64,000 nucleotides of DNA from Phytophthora quininea (taxonomy: Eukaryota > Oomycota > Peronosporomycetes > Peronosporales > Peronosporaceae), in the NCBI GenBank assembly GCA_011947345.1, contig JAAVTG010000074.1, positions 1-64,000 on the forward strand. The letters are read 5' to 3'. Within the stretch, counting starts at the first letter, position 1. Every line of letters starts with the position of its first letter. The notes beneath the pieces were generated by a model, which was given only the letters and a program-made list of their open reading frames with translations, was not told the DNA's origin and made no database searches. The translations under genes and the position numbers were made by a program. Shown here piece after piece: positions 62,610 to 64,000 of this stretch.

Positions 62610-64000
62610 ATGCAGCGTGAAGAAGACGCGAGAGTGCTGACGCTGGTGCGCGTCGTGTGTCGAGATAATCCACGCGTCGAGGCGCTGACGCATGCTGTGC
62701 AGCTAGTACAGGCTTTCGTGGCCCCCAAGATCTCCCTTACTGCCGTTCTGGAGAACAATCCCACGCTGCATTTGTTGGAATTGGCGCTACATACAGTGGA
62801 AAAGAGTTCCAGCATTTCTTACGAAAAATGCCGACAATTTCGCCTGGCGATGCGGTTGGTTCCTGACAAAATCTCAGTGGCTAACGGAGCTTTACAAGTC
62901 ATAAAAGAATTATATCGAAGATATCCGAATGCTGTGGACGACCAGGCTCTGCAAGCAATCATTGCGACGGGGGACTTTTCAGTGCTGCAGTGGCTCTATT
63001 CTTGTGAAAGGGAGAAGTTCGAGAAACATGTCCAAAAGATCTTCGCTGTGGTGTCGAGAAAAGGTGAGGACGAAGCTGTTCGGTGGCTCGTCGACGTGCT
63101 CCCAAGAGTGGAATTTCCATTGGACTCTGCAGTAGCAGGAGGTCATATGGAGCAGTTGCAATGGCTGTTAGAAAACGCTTGTTTCGGTCCTCTGCAAGTT
63201 CACGAGGCATTTCAAGCAGCTGTGGACAATGGCAATCTTAAGACCGCACAGCTCTTGCATCGACTAGTCATCGACAATTGTGTCGTATCCGTAGAGAAGC
63301 TGGCGGAAAAGGGTAACCGCGCAATGATTCAGTGGATCTACGAGACTTGCGAGGTGGACAGTTGGGATCGTGTCCCAAAGGGAGCGGCGTCAAGCGGACG
63401 ACTTGATGTTCTACAGTATCTGCACATACACGAGATCGAATGCTGCTGGCGGGAGTGTATGGACGTAGCTGCAGGAAATGGTCATTTGGAGGTGGTCAAG
63501 TGGCTTCATGCGAATAGAACGGAAGGTTGCTCAGTCCACGCCATGGATACTGCGGCAGGTAATGGCTACCTGGAAGTTGTGAAGTGGCTGTATGAAAACC
63601 GAGCAGAAGTCGACACGACGAATGCAGCGTTCCAGGCGGCACGTAATGGTCATGTGCACGTTTTGGAGTGGCTATATATTCATCACCGGCCAAGTTTTGA
63701 TTACCGCCCAGCATGGTATGCGGCAAAGTATAAACATTACGAAGCGCTGAAGTGGCTTGTCGAGCACGGGGCCATAGGATATATCGATCTAGTAGCTGGG
63801 GCAGGTAACTTGGAGATGGTAGAATTATTGCATTCAAAGGCTGGAATTTGTACGAATGAAGCAATGGATAATGCAGCAGGGGCGGCTACCTCGAGGTGTT
63901 GAAGTTTTTACACAACAACCGCCGAGAAGGATGCACAAGGAAAGCCTTAAACGACGCCGCGAGCAATGGGCATCTGGAGGTGGTGAAATGGCTGCTATCC
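62610..64000 (+). CDS. ankyrin-repeat protein gene 4, 3' end outside window (one frameshift)
   Basis: The ATG at 62610 (MQREEDARVLTLVRVVCRD) opens an N-terminal part unlike genes 1-3. Ankyrin-type units start near 62890 and become regular from 63420, for example NGHLEVVKWLHANRTEGCS. Near 63880 a frame slip occurs (AMDNAAG followed by GCGGCTACC); in the shifted frame YLEVLKFLHNNRREGCT continues to the window edge. No Cys-rich insert is visible in the part present. A separate subfamily beside gene 3, in tandem orientation 72 bp after its stop. Confidence 0.8.

Overview
The window looks like nuclear DNA of a plant-associated oomycete, most probably Phytophthora or a close relative. The support is a tandem aquaglyceroporin family, secreted pectin methylesterases (carbohydrate esterase family 8), a GH5 glycosidase of mannanase type, oomycete-style ankyrin proteins built from units like 'GHLEVVKWLH..CT..AMD.AA', short GT-AG introns (57-67 bp), the oomycete core promoter (TCATTYY..ATTT) just upstream of several starts, and a typical oomycete transposon mix. 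No RNA gene or CRISPR array was seen.

Layout. 1-19.3 kb: an aquaglyceroporin array with one gene cut by the window edge, one decayed copy, six full-length genes and two short relics. Two of the genes (2206-3096 and 8997-9887) lie in the arms of a 3.17 kb near-perfect inverted repeat around a third (5487-6419). Another pair (12515-13408 and 15965-16897) forms a 1.0 kb inverted repeat. A broken PIF/Harbinger-like transposase sits inside the array. 19.6-20.4 kb: a glutaredoxin-2/GST-like gene. 21.3-22.3 kb: pectin methylesterase 1. 22.7-27.9 kb: a tyrosine-recombinase (DIRS/Ngaro-type) retrotransposon. 28.1-28.3 kb: a LINE tail. 29.2-30.2 kb: intact pectin methylesterase 2. 30.4-36.4 kb: two broken ankyrin genes, the first split by a 5'-truncated LINE with a 16-bp target-site duplication. 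36.7-37.5 kb: a second glutaredoxin-2-like gene. 38.3-40.3 kb: a complete hAT transposon with 11-bp terminal inverted repeats and an 8-bp duplication, sitting in the signal-peptide region of a small secreted ORF. 40.6-46.9 kb: four pectin methylesterase copies, one intact. 47.0-54.1 kb: a GH5 gene cut by a 5.4 kb chromodomain Gypsy element with identical LTRs. 54.2-59.8 kb: a Copia element 12 bp upstream of the GH5 core promoter. 60.3-64.0 kb: two more ankyrin genes, the last cut by the window edge.

How it fits together. The host genes are secreted cell-wall enzymes (pectin methylesterases, mannanase-like GH5), membrane solute channels and expanded ankyrin proteins, all set in repeat-rich DNA as is common for gene-sparse oomycete regions. 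Near-identical cores with divergent ends in the aquaglyceroporins and pectin methylesterases point to gene conversion. Many reading frames break by one missing base in a homopolymer, so several apparent pseudogenes may be consensus errors in the assembly.
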